From positions 25,225,444 to 25,289,443 of the forward strand of contig JAJKFL010000330.1 of the NCBI GenBank assembly GCA_021186555.1: 64,000 nucleotides of DNA, written 5' to 3'. This stretch comes from Reticulitermes speratus (lineage: Eukaryota; Arthropoda; Insecta; Blattodea; Rhinotermitidae). Positions within the stretch are counted from its first letter, which is position 1; every line of letters starts with the position of its first letter. The notes beneath the pieces were generated by a model. It searched no databases, was not told the DNA's origin, and worked only from the letters and a program-made list of their open reading frames with translations. Positions 11,478-23,191 of this stretch are shown here, piece after piece. Made by a program: the position numbers and the translations under genes.

Positions 11478-11745
11478 GAGATTGGCGTTATCACAGCGAT
11501 ACTGGTGAAGATTCAAGTCTTGTGGGATGTGACTACGTGTCCGTTGGTAAATATTTATCGATGTGTCGAAGGAGATGTTTGGACTGCTAAAACCTGAAGA
11601 TGAAGGCAAACACGCCCCTTCAAAATGTCCATAATTATATACAAGTTGAAACGGCATAACATCCAAGGAGAAATCACGCTTCATTACCAAAGTCGTTTGA
11701 AGGGCTGTACTGATTCTCTGTCAATTCCAAACCTCTGAAACACGT
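11478..11745. mobile_element. Hammerhead-like foldback element with CpG decay
   Basis: The left outer arm (gagattggcgttatcacagc, then ggtgaagatt, then gtgggatgtgac) matches the family arm at 48.5 and 57.5 kb. The plus-strand motif is CTGAAGA (11592-11598) plus a stem GAAGG...CCTTC, then CAAAATGTC where the family has CGAAACGTC; both changes are CpG-to-TpG/CpA. The right arm on the minus strand reads gaggtttgg...agaatcagtac...ttggatgttatgcc, the outer arm again. The 96-codon minus-strand frame here is incidental. Confidence 0.6.
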
Positions 11746-12670
11746 ACCGATTTGTAAGAACTCGAGTATTTCAAACTAATTACATAAACATATAACATAA
11801 GGCACCACTTCTTTCTAAAAGCTTAATTCTTCAGACAAACTGTGAAGGAGGCGTCTTCAGGTCAAATTATTACCAATTCCTCACCTACGAAGAGCTACTC
11901 ATTATCCATATTTATTATTGCTATCAGAATTCGTAATAGCGGCATGTATTTGTCGTTGACCTGATCGGGTAGTTCGGGTCAAAATATTAACCAAAATAAT
12001 CAGGACATGTCACTACTTATCGCTATCAAAATTCGTACGAACACCAGAAGTCTTACTGACACAGTGAACCAGTAGTAGATGAAATAATAAAAACTACCTA
12101 AATCTGAAATACGAAATGTTACTCTTTGTCCAAATTTGAGATAGCATTAATAATTCGTAAGAACTTATGACTTGAGAATGTCTCTCTAAAGCGAAGCGAA
12201 GCAAACTGCACGACGATAATGTACATAGCCGCACGGCATCCGTCAGAACCCTCCATCTATTGAAAGCGAGACTGTCTGTCTTGTAGACTCTGCACGTGTG
12301 GCAGCTTTTAATGTTAACAGTATTGAAACTTCCTATTCTCTGTGGAGAAAAACTACTGTACGTATTTAAGACAAATTTAGATTATAAATATGCTTAAATC
12401 TTTCGTGTTTTGCAATTTTACTCGTACAAGTTCAAACAAAATATCTTTATACAAGACAAAGACAAACCATATTTGAGATAACACTAGACTTCAAACAGAC
12501 AAATATGTTACAGTAAACAACAAAATATTAATGTTTTAATGTCGCTGGTAGAAGAAAAACATGAAGCAAAACATAGGCTGTAACTTTGAGGATCTTACGA
12601 CGGCGGCTCTAAAGGTTAATGTCTCCTGAAATATGGCTCCGTGTAGACGGGTAGTCAGTTAACAAGCAGG

Positions 12671-12735
12671 TATCTCCGAAACGTTAGTAAACAACTTCCA
12701 CACTAGAAGGCCTTACATCCTAGGAGCCAATAACC
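12671..12735 (+). mobile_element. Hammerhead-element arm fragment
   Basis: CTCCGAAACGTTAGTAAAC at 12673-12691 followed by ctagaaggccttacatcc, which resembles the right arm of the family (GAAACGTYRGTAA...). The CTGANGA half is missing. Confidence 0.45.
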
Positions 12736-14403
12736 TTCAACAGAAGGAACTTTCAAATATATGAGAAATTATAAAAGTTTGTACTAAGGCATTGTGGCAA
12801 AAGATGCGACTAAGATAAGATCATCGTAATCTCGTACAGGTGCCCGGTACTTCGATAAACACGAGAAGATTTATGTGGTTCTATGTTTAAACACATTCTC
12901 CTTCTTTAATCTTTACACACTGAGCTTGCAGCCTGTGTTGTTTTCATCTATTCATTCTTCCTGAGCCAAGCATCACGTCTCCTTTCTCACCTCGTCGTTT
13001 ATGCTGTAATACGCAATTTCAGCACGTAGACACAGGGGTAAACAATTTGATTTACTTTTAAGACGAGCTTTTTATTAAATTTTTTATGCTTGACTCTATC
13101 TGAATATCATTTTTATTCAACTTATCCATCGTAACTCTTATCCATTCTCGAAATCCTCACTTCTCCTATCTGTTTTCTGCTAATAACCGTATTTCCTTTC
13201 TGTCATGTTGCAGCTCTGTACACTAACCAGCACAGCGTTAATATTACAAAATTTAGCTCGTGTGATCCTCCACATTTATTTTTCAATGTCTTGTGGAACA
13301 ATTAAACACAAAGTATGAAATGTATTACAAACATCGCTACGAAGTTGTAACTTTAAACTAAAAAACTGAAATTAGAGCAGCCTTTCATATATCAAATACA
13401 GATCTCTTCGTGTATAAAACACCGACTTTTTTACATACGTACAAAATTTAACTGCGAAAAAGTAAAACAAAAGTAATGCTGTCGTCCAAACTTGAATCGA
13501 ATGGAAAGCTGTGGATATTTAAAACCCCTAGTTAGCAAAAACTGCGGTTTGACGTTTCTGCTGTGTCTCTAAAGCCAATTAGGAGTTTTAACCGACCAAA
13601 TGCTGTGTGGCAACAGCAAGTACCAAATATTTCATGCAAGCATCAGTTTGTTCTCCGAGCGCAGACAGGCCTGAGTCCGCAAGTTAAAATGCTCACTCCT
13701 TTGGGAAAATAAAGATTCTTCTTTCTGGTAAAAATTTTCAAAATATTTAACGATTGTGTACGTACGGCATCAAACAACATTTTAAAGTCGCCCACCATAC
13801 AAAAATTCAGTTAATTAGGTACCACGTCATGAGAATGAATGGATGAATCGAAGTAGAGCTCCACACATACACGTTCTAGGCACTAGACCGAGACGAGTGT
13901 TCAGATCCATTGTCTGGCTTTTCAACTCTGGAGAAATTTCGAGAGATGTCTGAACACCACCCACTGTTTCCTCTCCTTCCACTCCATCCTTCTGGTAAGT
14001 GGGTAAGGCAATGCAGTCCGTTAAGCATCGCACGCAAAATTGTCTTCAAGGCTCGTCTTACAGTTCCGACTTATCTACTGCCTTGACGTAGGGAATTCCA
14101 AGGACTGCCTACCAAGGTCTCCCTAGCTCTTGGCCTCTGCGTCACAATACCTTCCTTTCCTCAGCCAACCCTCCTTATTTAGGAGAAGTTCTTCAATTAG
14201 TTTTCGGCATTGCTCCTTCAGCTTTCGGCCCTAACAACAACTGCAGCTGACAGAGCAGGAATACAGCTAAAGAGCGTTCGGTGCGCTCAGTTCTTGGAAG
14301 TGTAAAGTTGAAGCACAAGGAATGAATTTAACGATTGTGTTTATAAGTCGGTATTGCTTAAGTGTAAAGTAAAATTTTGCCTTCACTCACCATAAAGGCA
14401 TAT
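12736..14403. other. No recognisable feature
   Basis: Mostly AT-rich. The segment 13840-14250 is richer in GC and C/T runs and might be an old repeat, but I could not match it to any other copy in this window. Confidence 0.3.
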
Positions 14404-14415
14404 GGGGGGGGGGGG
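14404..14415 (+). repeat. Run of 12 G
   Basis: Uninterrupted G run immediately before the large foldback at 14434. A similar 11-G run occurs at 40822-40832. Prone to length error in assembly. Confidence 0.9.
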
Positions 14416-14433
14416 CGTGGAAGTATAACTCGT

Positions 14434-14638
14434 GATCTGCGTTCTTCTGGGATATTACGCGGCGTCGTGTGGTAATTATTTACCGACGTTTCGGGACAAC
14501 GTATCTGTCCCATCTTCAAGGGTCAAGAGTCCTCGGGCTGGACTCTTGACCCTTGAAGATGGGACAGATACGTTGTCCCGAAACGTCGGTAAACAATTAC
14601 CACATGACGCCGCGTAATACCCCAGAAGAGGGCAGATC
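14434..14638. mobile_element. Near-perfect 99-bp foldback with paired hammerhead-like motifs
   Basis: Left arm 14434-14532 and right arm 14540-14638 are inverted copies with only 5 mismatches in 99 positions and a 7-bp spacer (tcgggct). Each arm carries the motif TTGAAGAT-GGGACA-loop-TGTCCC-GAAACGTC-GGTAA: on the plus strand from 14552, on the minus strand in the left arm. Helix II (GGGACA/TGTCCC) is perfect. The core is TTGAAGA rather than CUGANGA and an extra U precedes helix II, so catalytic competence is doubtful. Transcribed in either direction it would fold into one long hairpin. The outermost arm word ttctggga.attacg matches the family arm elsewhere. Confidence 0.9.
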
Positions 14639-14675
14639 TCATCAACATCGCGGCGGAAGCCTAAAATTAAGGTAT

Positions 14676-14870
14676 AACTCATTTTTCACTTCGGCACTGG
14701 ACGGAGGTTAATGGTCAGTTTCACGCCCCAGCTGCTTTGGCCTGGGCTAACAGCTTCCGGCAGCCACTGATTAGGAGATTTGGTGGGCCCGAGAGCCAGT
14801 CTGTGCCCCTACAGGCACTCCAACTATCACTGATCAGTTTTCCAGCCTGAACCTAAAAGCAATCCAACTT
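14676..14870 (-). mobile_element. SINE-3-type interspersed repeat
   Basis: Reverse orientation of the family: cttcggcactggacggaggttaatgg, then tttcacgcccc.gctgcttt, then agatttggtgggcccgagagccagtctg. These correspond in reverse order to gaccggctctggggcctaccagcct and gtaaagcggcc...cctccatctagtgccgagg in the forward copies. Confidence 0.65.
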
Positions 14871-17200
14871 ACGCTAATGAGGCTCCCATCGCTTAAGTGC
14901 ACAATAACATTAAAGTAAACGCAATAAAATAAATTAAACAGAAAAGTTTAAGCAAATCCGTGTATAACAATCGCATTCTTTCACTACAGCATGTATTTTG
15001 ACATGGGTAAGATACGGAGGACGTTTCGGCTGGCCATCGGACTGAAACAGTTGAGTGGCAGACAAGCGACTCACGCAAGCCCCACAAATCACAAGCAAGT
15101 TTTGCGTGCAAGCACTTACGTCAGTCACAGAAGTTTCCTTTATTTCCTTACCGCCCGTTCTAGTTACCCGTCTGTGACGTGCCAAATCTCATAACGTGTT
15201 TCACGCTATGTGGCATCATGGACAGTGAGACAGAACTACAAGTACATTCATGCATAAATTTATGACTTCCTCGTTTAGAACATTTTGACTCAGCTCAGCC
15301 AGTCGCAATGTGTCCCTACTTATGCCCTGAATGGCAATCTAAGTCACATCCCACTGCTCGGTAGACAAACAGCGTTAGCACCACATCTATTTCCGAAAAG
15401 GACACGTTTCGAATTTTGTGGGCGGGACGTACGGCTCGCAAATGATTTAAAGAAAGAATATGTGCTATTGGTACGCACACAGCAACAAATGACATCTGTC
15501 AAAATGGGGTGAATTAAAAACGAAGAACGACTTTTTTCTCTTTTTTTACTATTTTTCCTGTTGTGATATTTGTTTCAGCCTAATTCCTTTACAAGTTACA
15601 CGTAAAGCGTCGGATTTTTCTTCATTAATTTTCACTTGAATGTGATACAAGTTATGCATAATTCCCAGCTCAACAAGAAAATCTTACAAAACGATACTGA
15701 AGCCAATAAGCATGTAACGGAGTGGTGACATTACACGTTCACTATATTTGAACCTTTCGTAAAGATACTAAAAGAAATCCTACAAATTCCAGCTTTAAGA
15801 AATACGTTTCCCTTTTAACAGACTTTTCCATCATTATTGTGTTTTGTGGCTAATAGCTTGATAACCCGAGCAATAATTAAGTTGAATTAAGCGAAAATAA
15901 GTTAAAAGCAAGCAGAGGAGGGCAATGTTTGGTACTAAGACGCACATCAGCTACCAAATCAATTCCACCTTGTCCGCCAGGTCAGCAAAGTCACACGTGT
16001 CATCCAATAATCCGACCCCAAACTTAAATTTATTTTTGTCTTTTTCCGCGTTTCCTAGTGTCAATTATCTGCGGATAAAGTGCGTCATTTTCAAATAAAA
16101 TCCACAAGCGAACAAAAAACATGAGGGTTCTTAATTGAAATACCCTGTCACTAATTCGACGTTTTATGACAGCTATTCAAGTGTAAGCTTAAATCAGGCA
16201 AGTGCCTTGGAGTGCTACTCTTGTGTGTACTCAGCACACAAAACATGTCACAGAAAGCGGGAGGTAACAACATGGGAATTATATGTCAGCTTGGTTAAAA
16301 CTGCGTCTGTGGCTTATACGAGTACAGTAGAAAATTACATCTGACACACACCTTAGTAACTCTGTACACTTATTACCTCGGATTACGTATATATATCTCA
16401 TACTTAGTGAGTAAAATTTACTAATTTCTAGAGTATTTTAAGCCTTCAAACTTAATTAACACTACCGATATATAAAGCATTATGCTACCGCAAATGTTAA
16501 TGTACGATTTATGTAATGGCATGAAGGTAACGTCACACCCCACAACAAATTTACAATTTATCAGCTACTATTTTCACACACACAACATTCAGCTGATGTT
16601 TAGGGTCAAATTATAGTGAGTATATTGAAACTTTACATTTAATATTCAATGGAATATCACAGGTAAACACCGCATACGAGAACAAACCACTTGAAATACT
16701 TTGGCATAGGCAGTCAATTGCTAAGGTTATATAGCGTGGGTGATACATGAACAGATGAGTGTCATACACAGGTGGAACTGACAGGGGAAAATCTCAAGTA
16801 CAGTGCACTCTCGATTATACGGGGTAATGATGGGGAGGGGGAGGGCTTAACGGGTAATTTAAAAACACGGATAATCCAGGAACATATAATTTATTGAACC
16901 ACGCATAAAAACTAAAACTCTAACTTATATATTATATTATAATCCACACATAGCTTACGCACGAAAAATCCCGATTTTTGTATTGAGGATTTTGTTCCGA
17001 GCACTCGGCGCTAAATCGCCTTATTTCCCACTTTCGTTAGTAGACATTAGCAACTTACGACCGTGCAACAGATGTGCAAACCGGATAATCGACAGCCTAC
17101 TGTACTTGGAGAGAGACCTGTACCAGTGCCACTTTGTCCGGTCAAAACTTCTTAAATCAATAAAAAGCAAACACTGCTTTCCTATTTAGTTGACTGACAC
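14871..17200. other. No recognisable gene
   Basis: Short overlapping frames near 14890-15512 on both strands are low in similarity to anything I know. No tandem arrays. The last 60 bases lead into the candidate exon at 17239. Confidence 0.35.
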
Positions 17201-17238
17201 ATGATTTATTTAGGCTAACGACTCTTTTTTCCTTGCAG

Positions 17239-17289
17239 AGGGTGTATACAATCAAGTAGCACGTGGCGATAATCATGAACGGTGATCAG
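17239..17289 (+). CDS. Candidate small coding exon (start of an unidentified gene)
   Basis: All signals of an internal exon are present. CTAAC at 17215-17219 is a branch-point consensus about 20 nt upstream. A tract actcttttttccttgcAG ends at 17238. The 51-nt exon ends CAG at 17289 and is followed by GTAAGT (17290-17295), an optimal donor. Inside, an ATG at 17275 with an A three bases before it (aatcATGa) opens a frame of exactly five codons, MNGDQ, ending at the donor in phase 0. It could therefore be a 5' UTR/first-coding exon, possibly an alternative start. I do not recognise the protein and cannot find the next exon in this window. Chance occurrence remains possible because short exons cannot be tested by coding content; coding status is inference. 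Confidence 0.4.
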
Positions 17290-17299
17290 GTAAGTGGTG

Positions 17300-18465
17300 A
17301 AATGGAGACTGTCATCATGTACTCCAATGCCCTATCCAACTATTCACCTCGAGAGGAAGCAGAAATGCACGATAGACTCAGTACAGATCTAGCTATCAGA
17401 TCTGAGTAAATTAATAGACGTATACGTGAGGGTGATATTGAAATGGCCTCAGCAAAATGTTAGTAGAATATGAACGTGTAAAATGACATTAAATGATTTA
17501 TGATGACATCTAATGACAGACCTTGAGGACGCTGTAGCTTATGTATCTTATCTACATAATATCGGGTATCAAAATTTGATGGACCTTTCCTGACGTGAAG
17601 CCTACTGGTTAGCCCACGCATAACCTGACAAGTTCTGTGAATTGATTTTAAGCTCTAATTCGAATCAAACCGAAAGGATATAAACCCGAGAAACGCAACC
17701 CAATCGCTGTTTCCTGTTGTCCACCGACCTTCCGCCTGGGAAAATTTCAATCTAACAGGGCCTGCCGAAAACGAGGGCAGATCAGTTACTGTGTGTATAA
17801 ATTTGATGACAGTGAGGGGGAAGGAAGATTAAATATACCGCAAACTGCTACGAACGACAAGAGTCAGAGGAGTAACGGGGCAAACCATAGACAGAGATGG
17901 ATGACTGGGCCCGGGAGAAAATTCTATAGTCCATAGATAAGGGAGACAAGCATAAAAATGACATACAAAGAGCGAAAGGAAAATATCTGTCTACAAAAGC
18001 ATAAAGTAATTTAGGTAACAGGCTTCAATAAATTACTTTCCTAAGGAAAGAGGGGGGCTGCTCCGATAACAGCGTAGCATTAAATGTATTTAAATTTGGT
18101 TTTCGAGTAAAATGCAACTCAAAATGCAGTCTTATTGATCGGCATAGGGTTAAACCTACCGAATGATCGAAATGAACGGATCAACCAAAAGTAATCGGAC
18201 GAAGGGGAGTCAAACAGGTATTGCGTGGGTATTAAAATGTCGGTTTCATTTATCCGTGATTCCTGTCTGCTGTACAGGTGCAGTCAGTGCTTCATGCAGG
18301 GAGCGGATAATTGCAAATGGTAGAGTGATAGCAGGAAATTGGACAACTTTTACGATAAAGCATAGGAATACTTCGAAGGATATGGTCATTAATGATTTCT
18401 CATAAATCAGTATGGGATATACGAACATTTTTGTAGATATGACGTGTAATCCTTGTGGTTTTATC
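17300..18465. other. No recognisable feature
   Basis: Would be the intron downstream of the candidate exon if that exon is real. Short frames only. Confidence 0.35.
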
Positions 18466-18469
18466 CACC

Positions 18470-18545
18470 TACCAACCCACCTCACCTACCTATCGACCTA
18501 CTACCCTGTCTACCCATCCATCTACCTACCTACCTAATTATAGAC
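18470..18545 (+). repeat. Degenerate CCTA/ACCT-rich tract, left part
   Basis: Words such as cctaccaaccca, cctacctatcgacctac and catctacctacctacc follow one another. The same kind of tract resumes at 18865-19012, on the far side of a foldback element, so the two parts were probably one tract. Confidence 0.7.
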
Positions 18546-18608
18546 ATATTTAACAAACAACTTACCAATCTACCCTTTAGTCCATGTATCACCTTTTGAT
18601 AATATATA

Positions 18609-18864
18609 AATATACTAAAGTAAACCGTCATTCACAAATAAATTTTTGTTGACAGTATTTAGTCTTCATTCAAACACGTTTCGGTCAGATTGGCCATCTT
18701 CAGATTAACACAAAAATTACAAGGTTAACTGCAATTAACCTCCCAAATATTTTGTACTTTTTGCATTGACTGAAAATGGCCATGCCTCCCGAAACATTTT
18801 GGAATTAATACTAAATACCGACAATAATAAATTTTAGAATGACGGTTTATTTTAATATAGTTTA
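18609..18864. mobile_element. Hammerhead-like foldback element inserted in CCTA-rich tract
   Basis: Inverted ends: taaaccgtcattc near the left and gaatgacggttta near the right, continuing inward through tgacagtatttag / ctaaataccgaca. The left motif on the minus strand is CTGAAGATGGCC...GACC-GAAACGTG (between about 18681 and 18705). The right motif on the plus strand is CTGAAAATGGCC...CCC-GAAACATTTT (about 18769-18800). Both cores are close to CUGANGA, but helix II is weakened. The arms are about 65-70 bp outside the motifs. Confidence 0.7.
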
Positions 18865-19012
18865 TGCCAATCAACCCATCAAACTATCCACATATCTACG
18901 CAATTATTTATGCACCTCCACATTTATCCACCAATCCACTCCTCCACTTATTCACATACCTACCTACATACCTAACTACATACTTCAACTGTCTGTACAT
19001 CTACGTATTTGT
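18865..19012 (+). repeat. Degenerate CCTA/ATCC-rich tract, right part
   Basis: Recurring atcaaccc, atccac, cacctcc and tacctacctacatacc words, the continuation of the tract at 18470-18545. The small overlapping frames here are by-products of the repeat. Confidence 0.7.
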
Positions 19013-20221
19013 CTACAGTCTTTGTATCTACGTAATTAATAATTTCCATTCGTCTCCTTGTGAATCATGATTTGCATCTCGGTAACAGAAGAATATACAG
19101 AATAAGTGTAAACAGAGAATTTTAGTTTTGAATAAAGAACCTTGAAATACCTTCAATCTTGATATTATATGCAAGTTTTCGATACCACAACACTTCCTTG
19201 CTTTATTCCTTCTACCGTAATAAAACACTTGGGACAGTCACACAATGAGTACTGTTGTAATCACCAAATAACCGTGCAGTTATACGTTAACTTAACACGG
19301 GCTCCTGCGTTCCAGTACAACAGACAAAAACACGGCCATGTACCATGGCCTCGTATTGCCTGAAGTCGACATGTATGCTTCTGGAGCACTTGAATTTCTT
19401 CGGTGAAATGAAGCGGCAGATGATGAATGACTATGGAGCAAAACACCACGAACAAAAAATAAATTGTTCATCAAACTGCAAAGCATATTTTCTGCACGGG
19501 AAGTCTTGTAGTTTTTAATTAAAAGATTGTTATCTGAGGTTTAATGCTTAGGGAGATACAAGTATCTCGGCCTTCAAGTAACATGGGCTCTGAAACGAAT
19601 TACAGTAAATGAAACGTACACATGGAAGTACTATTACGTATAAGGCACATGACATGCATGAAGTTTAATCAACTGCCCCGGAAGATTCAAAATATATGGG
19701 CAGGTTAAAATAGGCCTCTGAGGAAACTGCCTTAAAATAAAGTTAATGTAAATATTCATGGTGATAAGGATGTGATATATTACGGCATGTCAAAATGTAT
19801 CAAATTTGGTGCAAAAACGTTTAATATGCGTGGAATAATTTGTTGAGACTATGAGACAAACATGCATTGTACGTCAAAAAAATGGCACCTGTTTGACGCG
19901 GAAGGAAGAGCGGGCGTAATAAATCTAGCACACGATTTTCAAAATATTTTTGAGGCACACCTGGAAGTATTGAGGAAAATTCATAAGTCGAGAAAATATT
20001 TTCAAATAAGTCGTGTTGCCCCGAGTTCAACATTGATTTACTTCAGTTGCACTGCCGAATGTCTCACAGTCGGTCTGAATGTGCGCCGTGACGACAAGAA
20101 TATTAATTTACACTAAGCGTTTTATTCATTAAACAATTACACTTGAAAGAATCTGTGCAGGTTGCATCATGTGCAGTGTGCCATCATGTGCAGTGTCCCA
20201 TCATGTGGTTGAGTGCCGCCC
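19013..20221. other. No recognisable feature
   Basis: Short frames on both strands at 19028-20116; no motif or repeat family seen. Confidence 0.35.
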
Positions 20222-20350
20222 TCACACTGCAAAGGCTCGGAGTCGAACCATAGTCAGTCCAATTGGGATCTATGGTGATAAGTGGCACTGGGACAGATTT
20301 TTCTTTTGAGTACTTCGTCTTCTCCTTGTTAGTATCATTCCACCGCATCT
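20222..20350 (+). mobile_element. SINE-2 fragment
   Basis: Shares in order: cggagtcgaacc, tagtcagtccaattggga, tggtgataagtggcactggg, acagatttttctttt, gagtacttcgt, tatcattccacc. The same order is found in the fuller copy at 28386-28588. The head is degraded. Confidence 0.6.
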
Positions 20351-22015
20351 GTCACCGATGCTGTATAATCGTAGTAATTGATAGCTTTTTTTAAATAACA
20401 CAATAAAAAATATCTGTGTGTCTTCTTGAAAATTTACGTTAATTGAGATGGAAATATAATAGCTTAATTTTCTTGCCATGTGTCAAATATAATAACGCGT
20501 ACCTTCTGTGTATTACGTATCTCCTGAAAAACTCCTCGAAACAATTTAATATAAAAATAACGTGGGAGGGGGTGAAAACGGCCCGCAACATAATGAGAAA
20601 TCCGTTGGCGTTCGAAACTGGGAAGCGTAGGCGTTGTGCGTAACCTGAACCGGCCTTCTAGGCAGAACTAAAGTGCAGGGTTGTTGGTGTTTACCACAAG
20701 GAGCAGAAAGGTGGAAACTGTCGTGACTCAAAGTACGGGAATGGTGGGCAACATTTAAGTCTGTGAAGCAATATAAGTCTGCAGAGGTCCATCAGAGAAA
20801 TAATCCTTCAGAAAATGATATTTTTATTGGAAACAGTAAAATGTTCCCAAATTTCCTGACGTCAAGAATTGCAATATTCAAAAGCTGGAGGAATATTCAA
20901 GAATTCGGCAACATTGCTAAAATTATTGGAAAACATATTGTGCACTGGCCGGGGTCCTAAATGATACCTCTCGTTAAAGGACAGAGGACCATGTACACTC
21001 CCAGTTTTGAATGCGCAAAAGCGGTAAACAACGTAGACTCATGTGACCACATGGGTCAGCATTTCATATTTAAAAGTATCTGTGGACTATACCGGATACA
21101 CTGTATGTGTTCATCAAAGGCTGCTGTAAAATACAAAGCATAAAACTCATGTTCCGAGAGGAATAATACTAGATAAACCACGCTGTGAAGGTCATTTGTT
21201 CCCGTGTACCGCTATGTAAAGTGAAGTGAAACCTATATTTTAACGTCTATAAAAGAGATACCGGGAACAAACCGGAAGGAGCTCTGCAAGATAAAATTAA
21301 ACCAAATTAGTTTCTTATCCAACAGCAAGCACGCTCCACAGGGTACTGCTAGGCCAGCCGGAATTAGACCGTCCATGCAGACCTGGAAGATAACATCAAC
21401 AATCGATTTCCCATTATTTAAACCAAGCTTCTAGAATAGATCCTCTGGGGAGCGGGAGAAGTAAAAGATGAAGAAAGGTGAGAAGACAAATGACGTACAA
21501 AGTTGGTTACAAGGCATAACACTATAATGAAGGATATTTTCATCACAGGCCGCGAGTGGATAATTACGTCAAGTGAACAGTTTACGCAATTTTTAATGAC
21601 ACAATACAGAATGTTGATATAAGAATTTCCTAACTACTGAATCCCTGAAAATTCAACACTTCTTGGATAGGACGCCGTATAGATTTTTAAAGTTACCAAA
21701 CTTTCGGAATAGCTTGCTGCCTCCATTTTCAGAGCAAACCAAGAAAATAAAAATATCTAAGCGAAATCGTGCGAATATTATGCAATCAGTTTACATTTCA
21801 TTTAGTTCTGTGCGGCGATCTTCTTTGACTAAGGTCCTTTTTCATGTTGCAAAACACTTCAAGAATGACGTGTACATATAGGAACATATCTCACGGCAAT
21901 ACAAACTCTTAATGACATAAAATAAATAGCCGTAAAAGAACCACTCTTATTATTCGAAATTTTCATATGTAAAATTTACAGATGAATAATGATTAATATG
22001 AGTGGACAGTCAAAT
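20351..22015. other. No recognisable feature
   Basis: Short frames and AT-rich sequence only. Confidence 0.35.
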
Positions 22016-22021
22016 TTCTCA

Positions 22022-22589
22022 CGACACACCTAGCAGCTGCTCGCTACACAGCATATTGCCGCGACACACCTATCAGCTGCTCGCTACGCAGCATATTGCC
22101 GCGACACACCTAGCAGTTGCTCGATACGCAGCATATTGCCGCGACACACCTAGCAGCTGCTCGCTACGCAGCATATTGCCGCGACACACCTAGCAGCTGC
22201 TCGCTACGCAGTATATTGCCGCGACACACCTAGCAGCTGCTCGCTACGCAGCATGTTGCCGCGACACACCTAGCAGCTGCTCGCTACGCAGCATATTGCC
22301 GCGACACACCTAGCAGCTGCTCGCTACGCAGCATATTGCCGCGACACACCTAGCAGCTGCTCGCTACGCAGCATATTGCCGCTACACACCTAGCAGCTGC
22401 TCGCTACGCAGCATATTGCCGCTACACACCTAGCAACTGCTCGCTACGCAGCATATTGCCGCGACACACCTAGCAGCTGCTTGCTACGCAGCATTTGCCG
22501 CGACACACCTAGCAGCTGCTCGATACGCAGTATAATTGCCGCGACACACCTAGCAGCTGCTCGCTACGCAGCATGTTGCCGCTACACAC
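22022..22589 (+). repeat. 40-bp minisatellite, 14 units
   Basis: Fourteen tandem 40-bp units beginning CGACACACCTAGCAGCTGCT and containing CGCTACGCAGCATATTGCCG. Most units are identical or differ at one or two bases; one unit has lost a T and the next has gained an A, restoring the phase. A few units carry CTACACACC in place of CGACACACC. The short frame in the array is a cycling artefact. The array ends about 30 bp before a hammerhead-element arm. Confidence 0.95.
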
Positions 22590-22617
22590 AGTCTGAGAAG
22601 CGCTGTTCTAGCAGCAC

Positions 22618-22758
22618 TCTTCTTGAATTACCCTCAAGATGAAGGTAGCAAGAGTCTCATAAACGTCGGTAACTCTTTACCAGTAGAAATGACGTCATAT
22701 TGCCGGGGACTTTAATTTTCATCAGCGGCACTCCGTAGACTTCAAAGTCGTGTTGCAT
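22618..22758 (+). mobile_element. Hammerhead-element right arm
   Basis: CTCAAGAT (22633-22640) and TAAACGTCGGTAA stand where the family has CTGAAGAT and GAAACGTCGGTAA. TTACC before the core and GGTAA after the cleavage position form a perfect 5-bp helix I. The downstream arm (gacgtcat, ccggggac, then gactttaattttcatcagcggcactcc) matches the outer arm of the family in inverse order. No left arm: the side toward the minisatellite has lost it. Confidence 0.55.
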
Positions 22759-23191
22759 TGTTTATTTCGGAAATTGGGGCTTTAACCAGTAACACTGTAA
22801 CAAATGAACCACCTAACAATCTTCTCCCATGAGAGAATGCTCGCATTTTACACTTTCAAAGTGTAATCAGCCGAATAACTCACTTTGTGTCCACTCAGGT
22901 AACAGGGTGATCTGTTGGCAGAAAATACAATGAGGAATATTATCCTAGTGCAGAAACGAAGACAAATCAAGAAGGCTGTAGTCCCGGCTTCGGTATTTTC
23001 CCGTCCATAACAATCCGTTCTAATACATATTTACGTTCGAGGTAATGTCTGAAAAAGGAATAAAGTTGTCACATATATAAAGACTTTCACTCTCTTATCC
23101 CGAAAAAATCACACATACAACACGTCGAAACTTTATAATTCCTAGACTAATCCAGATTACGGTTTTAAAAGTGCATGCAAAAGTAACTTAC
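22759..23191. other. No recognisable feature
   Basis: No repeats or coding signals noticed. Confidence 0.3.

Noticed and set aside
22022-22589. Possible CRISPR array
   Set aside because: Units are uniform 40-bp tandem repeats without variable spacers, in a eukaryotic setting.
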